From Marixanthotalea marina (GTDB taxonomy: Bacteria > Bacteroidota > Bacteroidia > Flavobacteriales > Flavobacteriaceae), in NCBI GenBank assembly GCA_018883545.1, contig JAHLEH010000006.1, forward strand, positions 1-64,000: a stretch of DNA of 64,000 bases, in the 5' to 3' direction. Position 1 is the stretch's first letter, and each line of letters opens with the position of its first letter. Made by a program: the position numbers and the translations under genes. Of this stretch, positions 9,959-17,377 are shown piece after piece. A model generated the notes under the pieces. The model saw only the letters and a list, made by a program, of their open reading frames with translations, was not told where the DNA came from and searched no databases.

Positions 9959-10297
9959 TTACGCTTTTTGTTTAAGTTTTTCTCTTCTTCTCTCTGCCCA
10001 AGCCACAGCATGTTTGTCTAATGCTACGGTTAAATAACGCATAAAACGTTCATCACGTCTAAACTCAAGTTCTAACTGGCCAATTACTTCACCAGCAACA
10101 GTGTACTCAAATAAATGGTAAAAACCACTTTTTTTGTTTTGAATTGGATAAGCCAATTTTTTTAAGCCCCAATCTTCCTTAGCGATCATCTTAGCACCGT
10201 TAGAAACAAGAAAATCTTCGTATTTCTGTACTGTTTCCTTTATCTGATCTTCAGATAAAACGGGATTTAAGATGAAAACAGTTTCATAATGATTCAT
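9959..10297 (-). CDS. rpsF: 30S ribosomal protein S6
   Basis: bS6 is the partner of bS18 on the small-subunit platform. The protein has 112 residues and begins [15 protein letters not shown]. The characteristic [18 protein letters not shown] and [12 protein letters not shown] motifs are present. It is the first gene of the rpsF-rpsR-rplI operon, with a good Bacteroidota promoter candidate about 30 bases upstream. No autoregulatory rRNA-mimic leader was obvious by eye. Confidence 0.97.
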   Translation of the reverse strand: MNHYETVFILNPVLSEDQIKETVQKYEDFLVSNGAKMIAKEDWGLKKLAYPIQNKKSGFYHLFEYTVAGEVIGQLELEFRRDERFMRYLTVALDKHAVAWAERRREKLKQKA

Positions 10298-10326
10298 AAA
10301 AATATATTTTAATAATAAATTGGGCG

Positions 10327-10357
10327 CAAAAATAGTTAATATCTACATATAAACCAA
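10327..10357 (-). promoter_or_regulatory. Promoter of the rpsF operon (TTG-N20-TATTTTTG)
   Basis: On the minus strand, TTG at 10355-10357 and TATTTTTG at 10327-10334 are spaced 20 bases apart. This matches the Bacteroidota primary sigma consensus TTG-N17-23-TAnnTTTG. It lies just upstream of rpsF. Confidence 0.55.
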
Positions 10358-10369
10358 CAAAAAATGCAG

Positions 10370-10377
10370 TATATTTG
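10370..10377 (+). promoter_or_regulatory. Candidate -7 box for the LytTR regulator
   Basis: TATATTTG matches TAnnTTTG on the plus strand. No clear TTG lies 17-23 bases upstream. The start codon is about 115 bases downstream, which would give a long leader. Confidence 0.35.
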
Positions 10378-10492
10378 TGCAAGGGATTAATTGTTAATAT
10401 TTTGTTAAAAATTACGTTTCAACGATGTTTTTTGGTTTTTAACCGAATTTTTTGTACTATTGTCGATATCTTAACCGAAATATTATAATGTT

Positions 10493-11188
10493 ATGACTTT
10501 AAACTGTGTAGTAGTAGACGACTCAGCGATACAAAGGCTCTCGATTGTTAAGCTTGTAGAGAATCACCCCAATCTCAACTTAATTGCAGAATATAGTAGC
10601 GCTTTAGAGACGAAAAATGGTTTAAATACACACCAAGTAGACCTTATCTTCTTAGATATTGAAATGCCTGTGCTAAACGGGTTTGAATTATTGGATGTAT
10701 TAAACAACAAACCCCAAATTATTTTTGTAACCGGTAAAACCGAATACGCGTTTAAAGCATTCAATTACGATGCTACCGATTATTTACACAAACCAATTAC
10801 CAGAGAACGCTTTAACGTTTCTGTAGAAAAAGCCCTTGAGCAACATAGGTTGACTCAAGATCTTAATGAAGAAGAGGGTGAACACATCTTTGTTAAGAGC
10901 AACCTTAAAAAACGTAAGGTTTACATTAAAGACATTAAATGGATTGAAGCACTTGGCGACTATGTAAAACTAGTCACCGAGGAAACCAGTTTAGTGGTAT
11001 TATCTACAATGAAAGCTTTTGAGGCCGAATTACCAGAAGGGAAATTTTTAAGAATCCATAAATCCTATATTGTAAACCTTGATAAAATTGATAGGTTTAA
11101 CAGCAAAAATGTGGAAGTTGGCGCTTACGAGATTCCTTTAAGTAGAAACAAAAAGACACAACTTGTAGATGCTTTGAATAATATCTAG
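10493..11188 (+). CDS. LytTR-family two-component response regulator
   Basis: The protein has 231 residues. Residues 1-120 are a receiver domain with the acidic pair D9/D10, the phospho-acceptor Asp in LIFLDIEMP (about residue 55) and the conserved Lys in LHKPI (about residue 100). Residues 130-231 are a LytTR DNA-binding domain (YIKDIKWIEALGDYVKL, FLRIHKSYIVNLDKI, IPLSRNKK). By family it binds direct repeats upstream of target genes after phosphorylation by a LytS-type sensor kinase. No kinase gene is adjacent, so it looks like an orphan regulator. It is divergent from the ribosomal operon. Confidence 0.93.
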   Translation: MTLNCVVVDDSAIQRLSIVKLVENHPNLNLIAEYSSALETKNGLNTHQVDLIFLDIEMPVLNGFELLDVLNNKPQIIFVTGKTEYAFKAFNYDATDYLHKPITRERFNVSVEKALEQHRLTQDLNEEEGEHIFVKSNLKKRKVYIKDIKWIEALGDYVKLVTEETSLVVLSTMKAFEAELPEGKFLRIHKSYIVNLDKIDRFNSKNVEVGAYEIPLSRNKKTQLVDALNNI

Positions 11189-11196
11189 AAGCTTAC

Positions 11197-11292
11197 TTCG
11201 TCAAACTGAACTTGTTTCAGTTTCACATGACAATAAATTTATGAGATTCTGAAATACCTGCCTGTCGGCAGACAGGAATTCAGAATGACGAA
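11197..11292. repeat. REP-like intergenic hairpin cluster
   Basis: An outer 7-base inverted repeat (TTCGTCA 11197-11203, TGACGAA 11286-11292) encloses a small CTGAA/TTCAG hairpin and a longer one. The longer hairpin pairs TTCTGAA (11247-11253) with TTCAGAA (11279-11285) around CCTGCCTG-TCGG-CAGACAGG (11257-11276). It fills the convergent spacer between the LytTR gene and priA and shares the CAGGAAT...ATGAC layout with the element at 8.48 kb. Confidence 0.7.
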
Positions 11293-11304
11293 AATGGCAT
11301 TTCA

Positions 11305-13758
11305 CTAAAAGTTATCGACATTTAAAATTAACTTAACTGACCGAAAATCCTTAATACTCAAGAAGCTATTATTTATTTTAATAATGGCTTCTTTTGTTTT
11401 TGATAAGGATTGCTTTTTCGGAATTTTCACCAATATGTTTTTATGGAATTGATTCCGAATACGGGAAACGGGTGGTGACTCCGGACCAAGAACATAATCT
11501 CCAAAGATTTGACGCAATGATTTTGACAACCAAATCGAGGCATTGTCTACTTTTAAATAATCTTTATGTTTTAATGTAATCTTAATTTGCCTATAAACCG
11601 GCGGATACTTAAGGTTATACCTATCGTCCATCTGCTCTTTAAACATCCCCATATAATTGTTATTGGAAACCTGCTGCAAAATGGTATGGTACGGATTATA
11701 CGTTTGAATTAAAACCTTGCCCCGAACATCGGTGCGTCCTGCCCTACCCGATACCTGCAACAACAATTGAAAACTGCGTTCATGCGCCCTGAAGTCAGGA
11801 AAGTTCAATAAATTATCGGCATTCATAACAGCTACCAATTTTACATTCCTAAAATCGAGCCCTTTGGTTAGCATTTGTGTACCGACCAAAATATCCATTT
11901 CCTGTTGTTCAAAAGCAGTTATAATTTTTTCGTGACCATGTTTGCCCCGAGTGGTATCCAAATCCATTCTGCCTATCTTGTAATCCGGGAACAACAACTT
12001 TACCTCTTTTTCTATCTGTTCAGTTCCAAAACCTTTGGTATCCAATTCGGGGCTACTACAGGCCAAGCAATTCTTTAGCATTGCCATGACGTACCCACAA
12101 TAATGGCACCGCAATTGGTCTTTATATTGATGGTAGGTTAAACTGACGTCACAATTCGGGCATTGTGGTGAATGTCCACAGGTATTACACTCAACAATGG
12201 GCGAAAACCCTCTTCTATTTTGAAATAATATGATTTGATGGCCTTCATTTAGCGTTTCTTCCATCTCCTCAATCAACCGGTCGCTAAAATGACCGTTCAT
12301 GCGCTTTCGTTTGTGCTTGTCCTTAATATCCACCAACTCAATATCGGGCATCAACACATTGTTGTAACGTTGATTGATTTCTACCAAACCATATTTGTTT
12401 TGTTGCACATTGTAATAACTCTCCAAACTTGGGGTTGCCGACCCCAATAACGTTTTTGCATTATGAATGTTTGCTAAAACTACGGCCGTATCACGAGCAT
12501 GATAACGTGGTGCTGGATCAAACTGTTTGAAAGATTGTTCATGCTCTTCATCAACAATTACTAATCCTAAATTATGGAACGGCAAAAAAATAGAAGATCT
12601 TGCCCCTAAGACAATTTGCACTTTTTCAGAATTCTTTAAAAGATTATTCCACACCTCAACACGTTCGTGGGTTGAGTAACGCGAGTGGAAAATAGCCACC
12701 TGTTCTCCAAAATAATTCTGTAAACGAGTTACCAATTGTGTCGTTAAAGCTATTTCGGGCAACAAATACAGTACCTGTTTTCCTGCTTTTAAAATATCTT
12801 CTATCAATTTAACGTACACTTCTGTTTTACCCGAAGATGTCACGCCATGTAATAACGTTATATTCTGCGTTTCAAAAGAGGTTTTTATTTCCTGTAAGGC
12901 CTCCGATTGAAATTCATTCAACATTTTGGAATCTTCATTTGCTTCACCGGAATATTGCACACGATCGGTTTGAATGTAAAATTCCTCCAGAATATTTTTA
13001 TCTATCAAAGATTTAATAATGGCTGGCGAAGCATCACTTTCTTTCGATAAATCGGATACCTTAATTGGTTTTTTGGTTTTTGCAGATAGGGAAAATAAAG
13101 TCATAATGACTTGTCGTTGTTTTGGTGCCCGACTTAAATCATCTAACAACCCGTGTAGTGCTTCCTCTGAAGTATAACTGCTATGCAATTTCACATAACG
13201 AACCAATTTTGGAATGTATTTTTCAAACACCTCTTCTTCCAATTGAATGGCATCTTTTTCCAATAATCTATTGATAACGGGCAAGACATTCTTTTTGTCC
13301 AAAATATTAGAAATATCATGGATTTTTAAAGACGATTGATGATGCAACGCTTCATAAACCAAAAACTCATCATCCTTTAAAGTGGTTTCGTCTACCGACT
13401 TTGTATTGTTTTTAGTGATAATAGTTTCACTCTCTAAAATAAAAGCACTTGGTAAAGCGGCACGCATTACATCTCCCAAAGTACACATATAGTAATTGGC
13501 TATCCAACCCCATAACCTAAGCTGGTTCTCATTAACTATTGGGTGCTCATCTAAAATCTGGAGAATGTCTTTTGCTTCATAAGCAGAAGGCGTCTCTTGA
13601 TGGATTTTATAAACAATGCCTGTATATATTTTAGATTTCCCAAAAGGCACCGACACACGCATGCCTTTCTTTAGAAAATTAGCTTCAGAAGGCGTTATGC
13701 TGTATGTAAACAATTTTTGAAGCGGCACGGGAATGATAACGTCTATAAAGTGCTGCAT
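11305..13758 (-). CDS. priA: Primosomal protein N' (replication restart helicase PriA)
   Basis: PriA recognises abandoned forks and D-loops and reloads the replicative helicase. The protein has 817 residues. The N-terminal 3'-DNA-binding domain is followed by Walker A GVTSSGKT near residues 305-312 and Walker B DEEH near residue 404. A cysteine-rich zinc-binding insert follows (CNTCG, CPNC, CHYCG, CLAC), then helicase motifs ending in QVSGRAGR. It begins 1 base after the stop of the YihY gene, so the two are co-transcribed with nadC further upstream. Confidence 0.97.
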   Translation of the reverse strand: MQHFIDVIIPVPLQKLFTYSITPSEANFLKKGMRVSVPFGKSKIYTGIVYKIHQETPSAYEAKDILQILDEHPIVNENQLRLWGWIANYYMCTLGDVMRAALPSAFILESETIITKNNTKSVDETTLKDDEFLVYEALHHQSSLKIHDISNILDKKNVLPVINRLLEKDAIQLEEEVFEKYIPKLVRYVKLHSSYTSEEALHGLLDDLSRAPKQRQVIMTLFSLSAKTKKPIKVSDLSKESDASPAIIKSLIDKNILEEFYIQTDRVQYSGEANEDSKMLNEFQSEALQEIKTSFETQNITLLHGVTSSGKTEVYVKLIEDILKAGKQVLYLLPEIALTTQLVTRLQNYFGEQVAIFHSRYSTHERVEVWNNLLKNSEKVQIVLGARSSIFLPFHNLGLVIVDEEHEQSFKQFDPAPRYHARDTAVVLANIHNAKTLLGSATPSLESYYNVQQNKYGLVEINQRYNNVLMPDIELVDIKDKHKRKRMNGHFSDRLIEEMEETLNEGHQIILFQNRRGFSPIVECNTCGHSPQCPNCDVSLTYHQYKDQLRCHYCGYVMAMLKNCLACSSPELDTKGFGTEQIEKEVKLLFPDYKIGRMDLDTTRGKHGHEKIITAFEQQEMDILVGTQMLTKGLDFRNVKLVAVMNADNLLNFPDFRAHERSFQLLLQVSGRAGRTDVRGKVLIQTYNPYHTILQQVSNNNYMGMFKEQMDDRYNLKYPPVYRQIKITLKHKDYLKVDNASIWLSKSLRQIFGDYVLGPESPPVSRIRNQFHKNILVKIPKKQSLSKTKEAIIKINNSFLSIKDFRSVKLILNVDNF

Positions 13759-13759
13759 A

Positions 13760-14701
13760 CTATTCCCGTCTTTTACGAAGTTTGTTCAGTGAGGCGTTTA
13801 ATTCATAGCCCAACAGCAACACATTGGCATTTAACCATAAATAGAACATCAAAATCAATAGCGCTCCAATGGAGCCATAAAGTTTGTTATACTGACCAAA
13901 ATTATCAATATAAATTCCAAAAAAATAAGAAGTCAGTATTACAAGAAACGTCGTGAACACAGCTCCTACTGAGAAAAAACTCGATTCTTTGCCTTCTTTG
14001 GTTCCAAAATAATATAATGTTGCTGTTGCCAAATACACCATCATTATAGAAAACAAAGATTTAGCAACACCAGACCAAAGTACAAGCTGCTCTTTTTCTT
14101 CTTGGCCATCATTTATGGCCAATAGCAACTTCTGGACAACATATATCTGAAAATATCCCAAAACAACAATCATTGTTATAAATAAAAATGCCAATATTAA
14201 TGCAATACCTAAAGCATACAGGTATTGCCTAAATACATTTCTAGTTAGTTGACTATGATATGAGTTTTCAAAACCGGAAAACAAAGCATTTATGCCGTTG
14301 GCCATCAACGCAACAGACAATACAAAAACAGAAGACAATAAGCCTGCTTGCTGTGATTGGTCTATATTCAAAAATATATTTTGATAGAAAAAATCCGAAG
14401 TGCTGGTTGGCAAATAAGACTCCAAGAATTTTAGAAAATCTATTTTAAAATCATCAATAGGCACATACGGGATAACAATTAAAATGAATAGCAAAAACGG
14501 GAACAACGCCATAAAGAAACTAAAAGCAATGGCACTGGCTCTTGTAGTTAAAGCTCCTTTTACGATACCCGTTATGTATAGTTCCAATAAATCGTAAAAA
14601 GACAAGCCTTCTAAACCTGGTAATTTTATTTGGCTAAAAAAACGAACCAAGGTATTTAAAACCGGTATTTTTTCCAGTTTATCTTTTAAGGATTCTGACA
14701 T
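13760..14701 (-). CDS. YihY/BrkB-family inner membrane protein
   Basis: This 313-residue membrane protein has about six hydrophobic segments and the family signature of an N-terminal RASAIAFSFFMALFPFLLF segment. The family was once labelled RNase BN, which is not its function, and its real role is uncertain. The C-terminus is short and basic (NKLRKRRE). It overlaps nothing but lies one base from priA on the same strand. A TAnnTTTG box lies about 26-33 bases upstream of its start. Confidence 0.88.
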   Translation of the reverse strand: MSESLKDKLEKIPVLNTLVRFFSQIKLPGLEGLSFYDLLELYITGIVKGALTTRASAIAFSFFMALFPFLLFILIVIPYVPIDDFKIDFLKFLESYLPTSTSDFFYQNIFLNIDQSQQAGLLSSVFVLSVALMANGINALFSGFENSYHSQLTRNVFRQYLYALGIALILAFLFITMIVVLGYFQIYVVQKLLLAINDGQEEKEQLVLWSGVAKSLFSIMMVYLATATLYYFGTKEGKESSFFSVGAVFTTFLVILTSYFFGIYIDNFGQYNKLYGSIGALLILMFYLWLNANVLLLGYELNASLNKLRKRRE

Positions 14702-14726
14702 TAATAATCTGCTAATAGAGTTTAAG

Positions 14727-14734
14727 CAAAGTTA
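14727..14734 (-). promoter_or_regulatory. Candidate -7 box upstream of the YihY gene
   Basis: TAACTTTG on the minus strand matches TAnnTTTG and sits about 26 bases from the start codon. The -33 element is not clear. Confidence 0.35.
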
Positions 14735-14798
14735 TTAAAATGTAAGATTTCCTAAAACTTTTAATCAAATGAATGAAAAGGAAAAAAAGGAATAGCTA

Positions 14799-15662
14799 TT
14801 AAGGTTTTATAGCCTTTAAACTTAAGTCCATATTATAAACAGAATGTGTTAATGCCCCAGAAGAAATATAATCTACACCACATTCGGCATAATGTCTAAT
14901 GGTTTCAGCATTTATATTACCAGACGATTCAATAAGGCACTTACCATTTATAAGTTTTACAGCTTTTTTGGTGTCCTCAAAATCAAAATTATCAATTAAT
15001 ATTCTATGAACACCTTCATTTTGAAGTATCTCTTTCACCTCTAATAAATCCCTGGCCTCTACCATAATATCTAAGTTTTTACCTGTTTCCTTAAGATATT
15101 CTTTGGTCATTTCTATGGCTCTTGTAATACCGCCGGCAAAATCGATGTGGTTATCCTTTAGCATAATCATATCGAACAATCCAAACCTATGGTTTTCACC
15201 GCCACCAATTTTTACAGCCCATTTTTCCAACATCCTAATGCCAGGTGTGGTTTTTCTTGTATCTAAAACCTGCGTTTTTGTGCCTTTTAACAAATCTACA
15301 AACTCTTTCGTTTTAGTTGCAATGGCACTCATGCGCTGCATACCATTTAAAACAGTGCGTTCACATTTTAATATGGATTGCGGCGACCCTTCAACATAAA
15401 GCACTACATCACCAAAAGACACTTCAGAACCATCCTCAATAAGCACGTTTACCTTCAAGCTTTTATCTACGTAAGCAAAAACCCTTTTGGCATAGTTAAC
15501 CCCTGCAATAATACCTTTGTCTTTAACCAAGAGCTTTGCTTTGCCCCTAGCATTTTCTGGAATACAGGCCAACGAGCTATGATCGCCATCCCCAACATCT
15601 TCCCGTATGGCGTTCGATATTATAATGTCTAGTTCTTTTTCAAATAGTTCTTTGGTTATCAT
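14799..15662 (-). CDS. nadC: Nicotinate-nucleotide pyrophosphorylase (carboxylating)
   Basis: NadC converts quinolinate and PRPP to nicotinate mononucleotide in de novo NAD synthesis. The protein has 287 residues, normal for the family. Visible motifs are EDVGDGDHSS (residues 21-30), ERTVLNGMQRMSAIAT (about 101-116), DTRKTTPGIR (about 134-143), GGGENHR (about 153-159) and MLKDNH (about 167-172), which form the quinolinate/PRPP site. The C-terminal half shows the expected SSGNIN and GVDYISSGALTHS strings. It lies about 100 bp upstream of the yihY-priA pair on the same strand. Confidence 0.97.
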   Translation of the reverse strand: MITKELFEKELDIIISNAIREDVGDGDHSSLACIPENARGKAKLLVKDKGIIAGVNYAKRVFAYVDKSLKVNVLIEDGSEVSFGDVVLYVEGSPQSILKCERTVLNGMQRMSAIATKTKEFVDLLKGTKTQVLDTRKTTPGIRMLEKWAVKIGGGENHRFGLFDMIMLKDNHIDFAGGITRAIEMTKEYLKETGKNLDIMVEARDLLEVKEILQNEGVHRILIDNFDFEDTKKAVKLINGKCLIESSGNINAETIRHYAECGVDYISSGALTHSVYNMDLSLKAIKP

Positions 15663-15772
15663 GTTAGAAAGTTTGCCGCTAAAATAATAAATTGATTGAC
15701 GATTTGAAATTTAGAATTGCGAATTTTTTATTTTTTTGTAATATAAATCCATTATTCATAATGAGTAAATGT

Positions 15773-15780
15773 TAATTTTG
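15773..15780 (+). promoter_or_regulatory. Candidate -7 box of rlmH
   Basis: TAATTTTG matches TAnnTTTG and ends 4 bases before the rlmH ATG. Transcription would start at or inside the start codon, implying an almost leaderless mRNA. Confidence 0.35.
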
Positions 15781-15784
15781 TGAT

Positions 15785-16258
15785 ATGACTATCAAACTAC
15801 TAGCCATTGGCAAAACCGACAACAAAGAACTAAAATCCTTAATTACAGTTTATGTAAAAAGATTATCGCATTACATAAATTTTCAATTAGATATTATACC
15901 TGACATAAAAAACGTCAAAAATCTTAGCGAAAATCAACAAAAACAAAAAGAAGGCGAACTTATTTTAAGTAAACTAAGCAATACCGATGTTTTAGTACTT
16001 TTAGACGAAAATGGAAAACAATACGATTCTGTAGCTTTTTCAGAATATTTACAAAAGCAAATGAATTCCGGCCTCAAACAATTGGTGTTTGTTATTGGCG
16101 GCCCCTATGGTTTCTCCGAAGACGTTTACAAAAAAGCAAATGGGAAAATATCACTGTCTAAAATGACATTTTCCCATCAAATGATTCGCTTGTTTTTTAT
16201 TGAGCAACTCTACAGGGGGTTCACCATTTTAAGGAACGAACCTTACCACCATAGATAA
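15785..16258 (+). CDS. rlmH: 23S rRNA (pseudouridine-1915 N3)-methyltransferase
   Basis: RlmH is a SPOUT-fold methyltransferase that modifies pseudouridine 1915 in helix 69 of 23S rRNA using SAM. The protein has 157 residues, the usual size. Family strings include the N-terminal IKLLAIGKT, LVLLDENGKQ, FVIGGPYGF (the knotted SAM-binding loop), KISLSKMTFSHQM and the C-terminal EQLYRGFTILRNEPYHH. It is convergent with hpf, with only 8 bases between the stops. Confidence 0.97.
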   Translation: MTIKLLAIGKTDNKELKSLITVYVKRLSHYINFQLDIIPDIKNVKNLSENQQKQKEGELILSKLSNTDVLVLLDENGKQYDSVAFSEYLQKQMNSGLKQLVFVIGGPYGFSEDVYKKANGKISLSKMTFSHQMIRLFFIEQLYRGFTILRNEPYHHR

Positions 16259-16266
16259 TAGATAGA

Positions 16267-16566
16267 TTAATACGTTTTATAAACTTGTTTTCTTTTTTTC
16301 AGTTGTCGCTCTAAATCGCTTATAGTTTCCCTAACGGCAACCTCGTAATTATTCTCATTTGAAATTGCATAAATTCTTGGTCCTGGCAAACTCAGTTCCA
16401 TACTACATATTTTACCGCTATCGTGCTGATGTTCTTCTTGTTTAAAATGTACTGTGGCACTTATTAAAAATTCATATCTATCGAATAATTTTCTCAATTT
16501 TTCTTCGGCGAAAGCAGAAAGTGTTTCACTTACATCTACATTTACATACTGAAAATTTACTGTCAT
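16267..16566 (-). CDS. hpf: Ribosome hibernation promoting factor (short HPF/RaiA family)
   Basis: This 99-residue protein has the single S30AE/HPF domain that binds the decoding region of the 30S subunit and silences ribosomes in starvation. Visible features are MTVNFQYVNVDVSETL, the KLRKLFDRYEFL helix, the beta-strand ATVHFKQEE, and the basic C-terminal helix with DLERQLKKRKQ. The C-terminal dimerisation domain of long HPF is absent, so this is the short type. Confidence 0.9.
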   Translation of the reverse strand: MTVNFQYVNVDVSETLSAFAEEKLRKLFDRYEFLISATVHFKQEEHQHDSGKICSMELSLPGPRIYAISNENNYEVAVRETISDLERQLKKRKQVYKTY

Positions 16567-16703
16567 AACCTAATGTTTTATTTGTTAGTTTTAATAGCGG
16601 TAAGTTACAGTTTTTAGACTTATGTTTATATAACATTCGTCATAAAAAACCTTAAAACTTTTTCTAAAGGTTAAAATAATTACTTTTCATTATTCCGTTT
16701 GCT

Positions 16704-16711
16704 TACCTTTG
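16704..16711 (+). promoter_or_regulatory. Candidate -7 box of the RdgB-like gene
   Basis: TACCTTTG matches TAnnTTTG, 22 bases before the start codon. No convincing -33 element was found. Confidence 0.35.
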
Positions 16712-16732
16712 AAAGCTATAATTATTTAAATT

Positions 16733-17305
16733 ATGCAGCTAGTTTTTGCAACCAATAACCTCAACAAAATAAAAGAAGTCCAAACACTTGTACCTAAACA
16801 TATTAAGCTATTAAGCTTGAAAGATATTGGCTGCTTTGAAGACATACCAGAAACCCAGAACACCATTGAAGGCAATGCCATTCAAAAAGCAGAATATGTA
16901 AAAACAAACTATGGCTATGATTGCTTTGCCGACGATACCGGACTCGAAGTCGACGCCTTAAACGGGGCACCAGGTGTATTTTCAGCACGTTATGCAGGTG
17001 AACAAAAAAATGCAGACGACAACATGAACAAACTTCTAAATGCTCTAGAAAATAAACCTAACAGAAACGCCCAGTTCAAAACGGTTATCAGCTTACATTT
17101 TAAAGACCAAACATATACGTTTACCGGAATATGCAAAGGCGAAATAACAACAGAAAAAACTGGAGAAAAGGGTTTTGGTTACGATCCTATTTTTAAACCT
17201 GCTGGTTACAATGAGACATTAGCAGAAATGGATTTAAAGATTAAAAACGCTATTGGACACAGAGGCAAAGCTGTGGCCAAACTTATTGCTTTTTTAAATT
17301 CATAA
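16733..17305 (+). CDS. rdgB: Non-canonical purine NTP diphosphatase (RdgB/HAM1 family)
   Basis: This enzyme hydrolyses dITP, XTP and related deaminated purine nucleotides to monophosphates and keeps them out of DNA and RNA. The protein has 190 residues. The N-terminal substrate loop reads FATNNLNKIKEV, followed by the NTIEGNAIQKA helix, the FADDTGLEVDAL catalytic Asp motif, GAPGVFSARYAG, and the GFGYDPIF and ISHRGKA-like (IGHRGKA) C-terminal motifs. It precedes the relA/spoT gene by about 70 bases in the same direction. Confidence 0.96.
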   Translation: MQLVFATNNLNKIKEVQTLVPKHIKLLSLKDIGCFEDIPETQNTIEGNAIQKAEYVKTNYGYDCFADDTGLEVDALNGAPGVFSARYAGEQKNADDNMNKLLNALENKPNRNAQFKTVISLHFKDQTYTFTGICKGEITTEKTGEKGFGYDPIFKPAGYNETLAEMDLKIKNAIGHRGKAVAKLIAFLNS

Positions 17306-17377
17306 AACACCATAGCCAAACCTTAAAAAACCAAAATGCCAGTTGGTTGTTAACATTCTTTATATTATTTTTAATCT

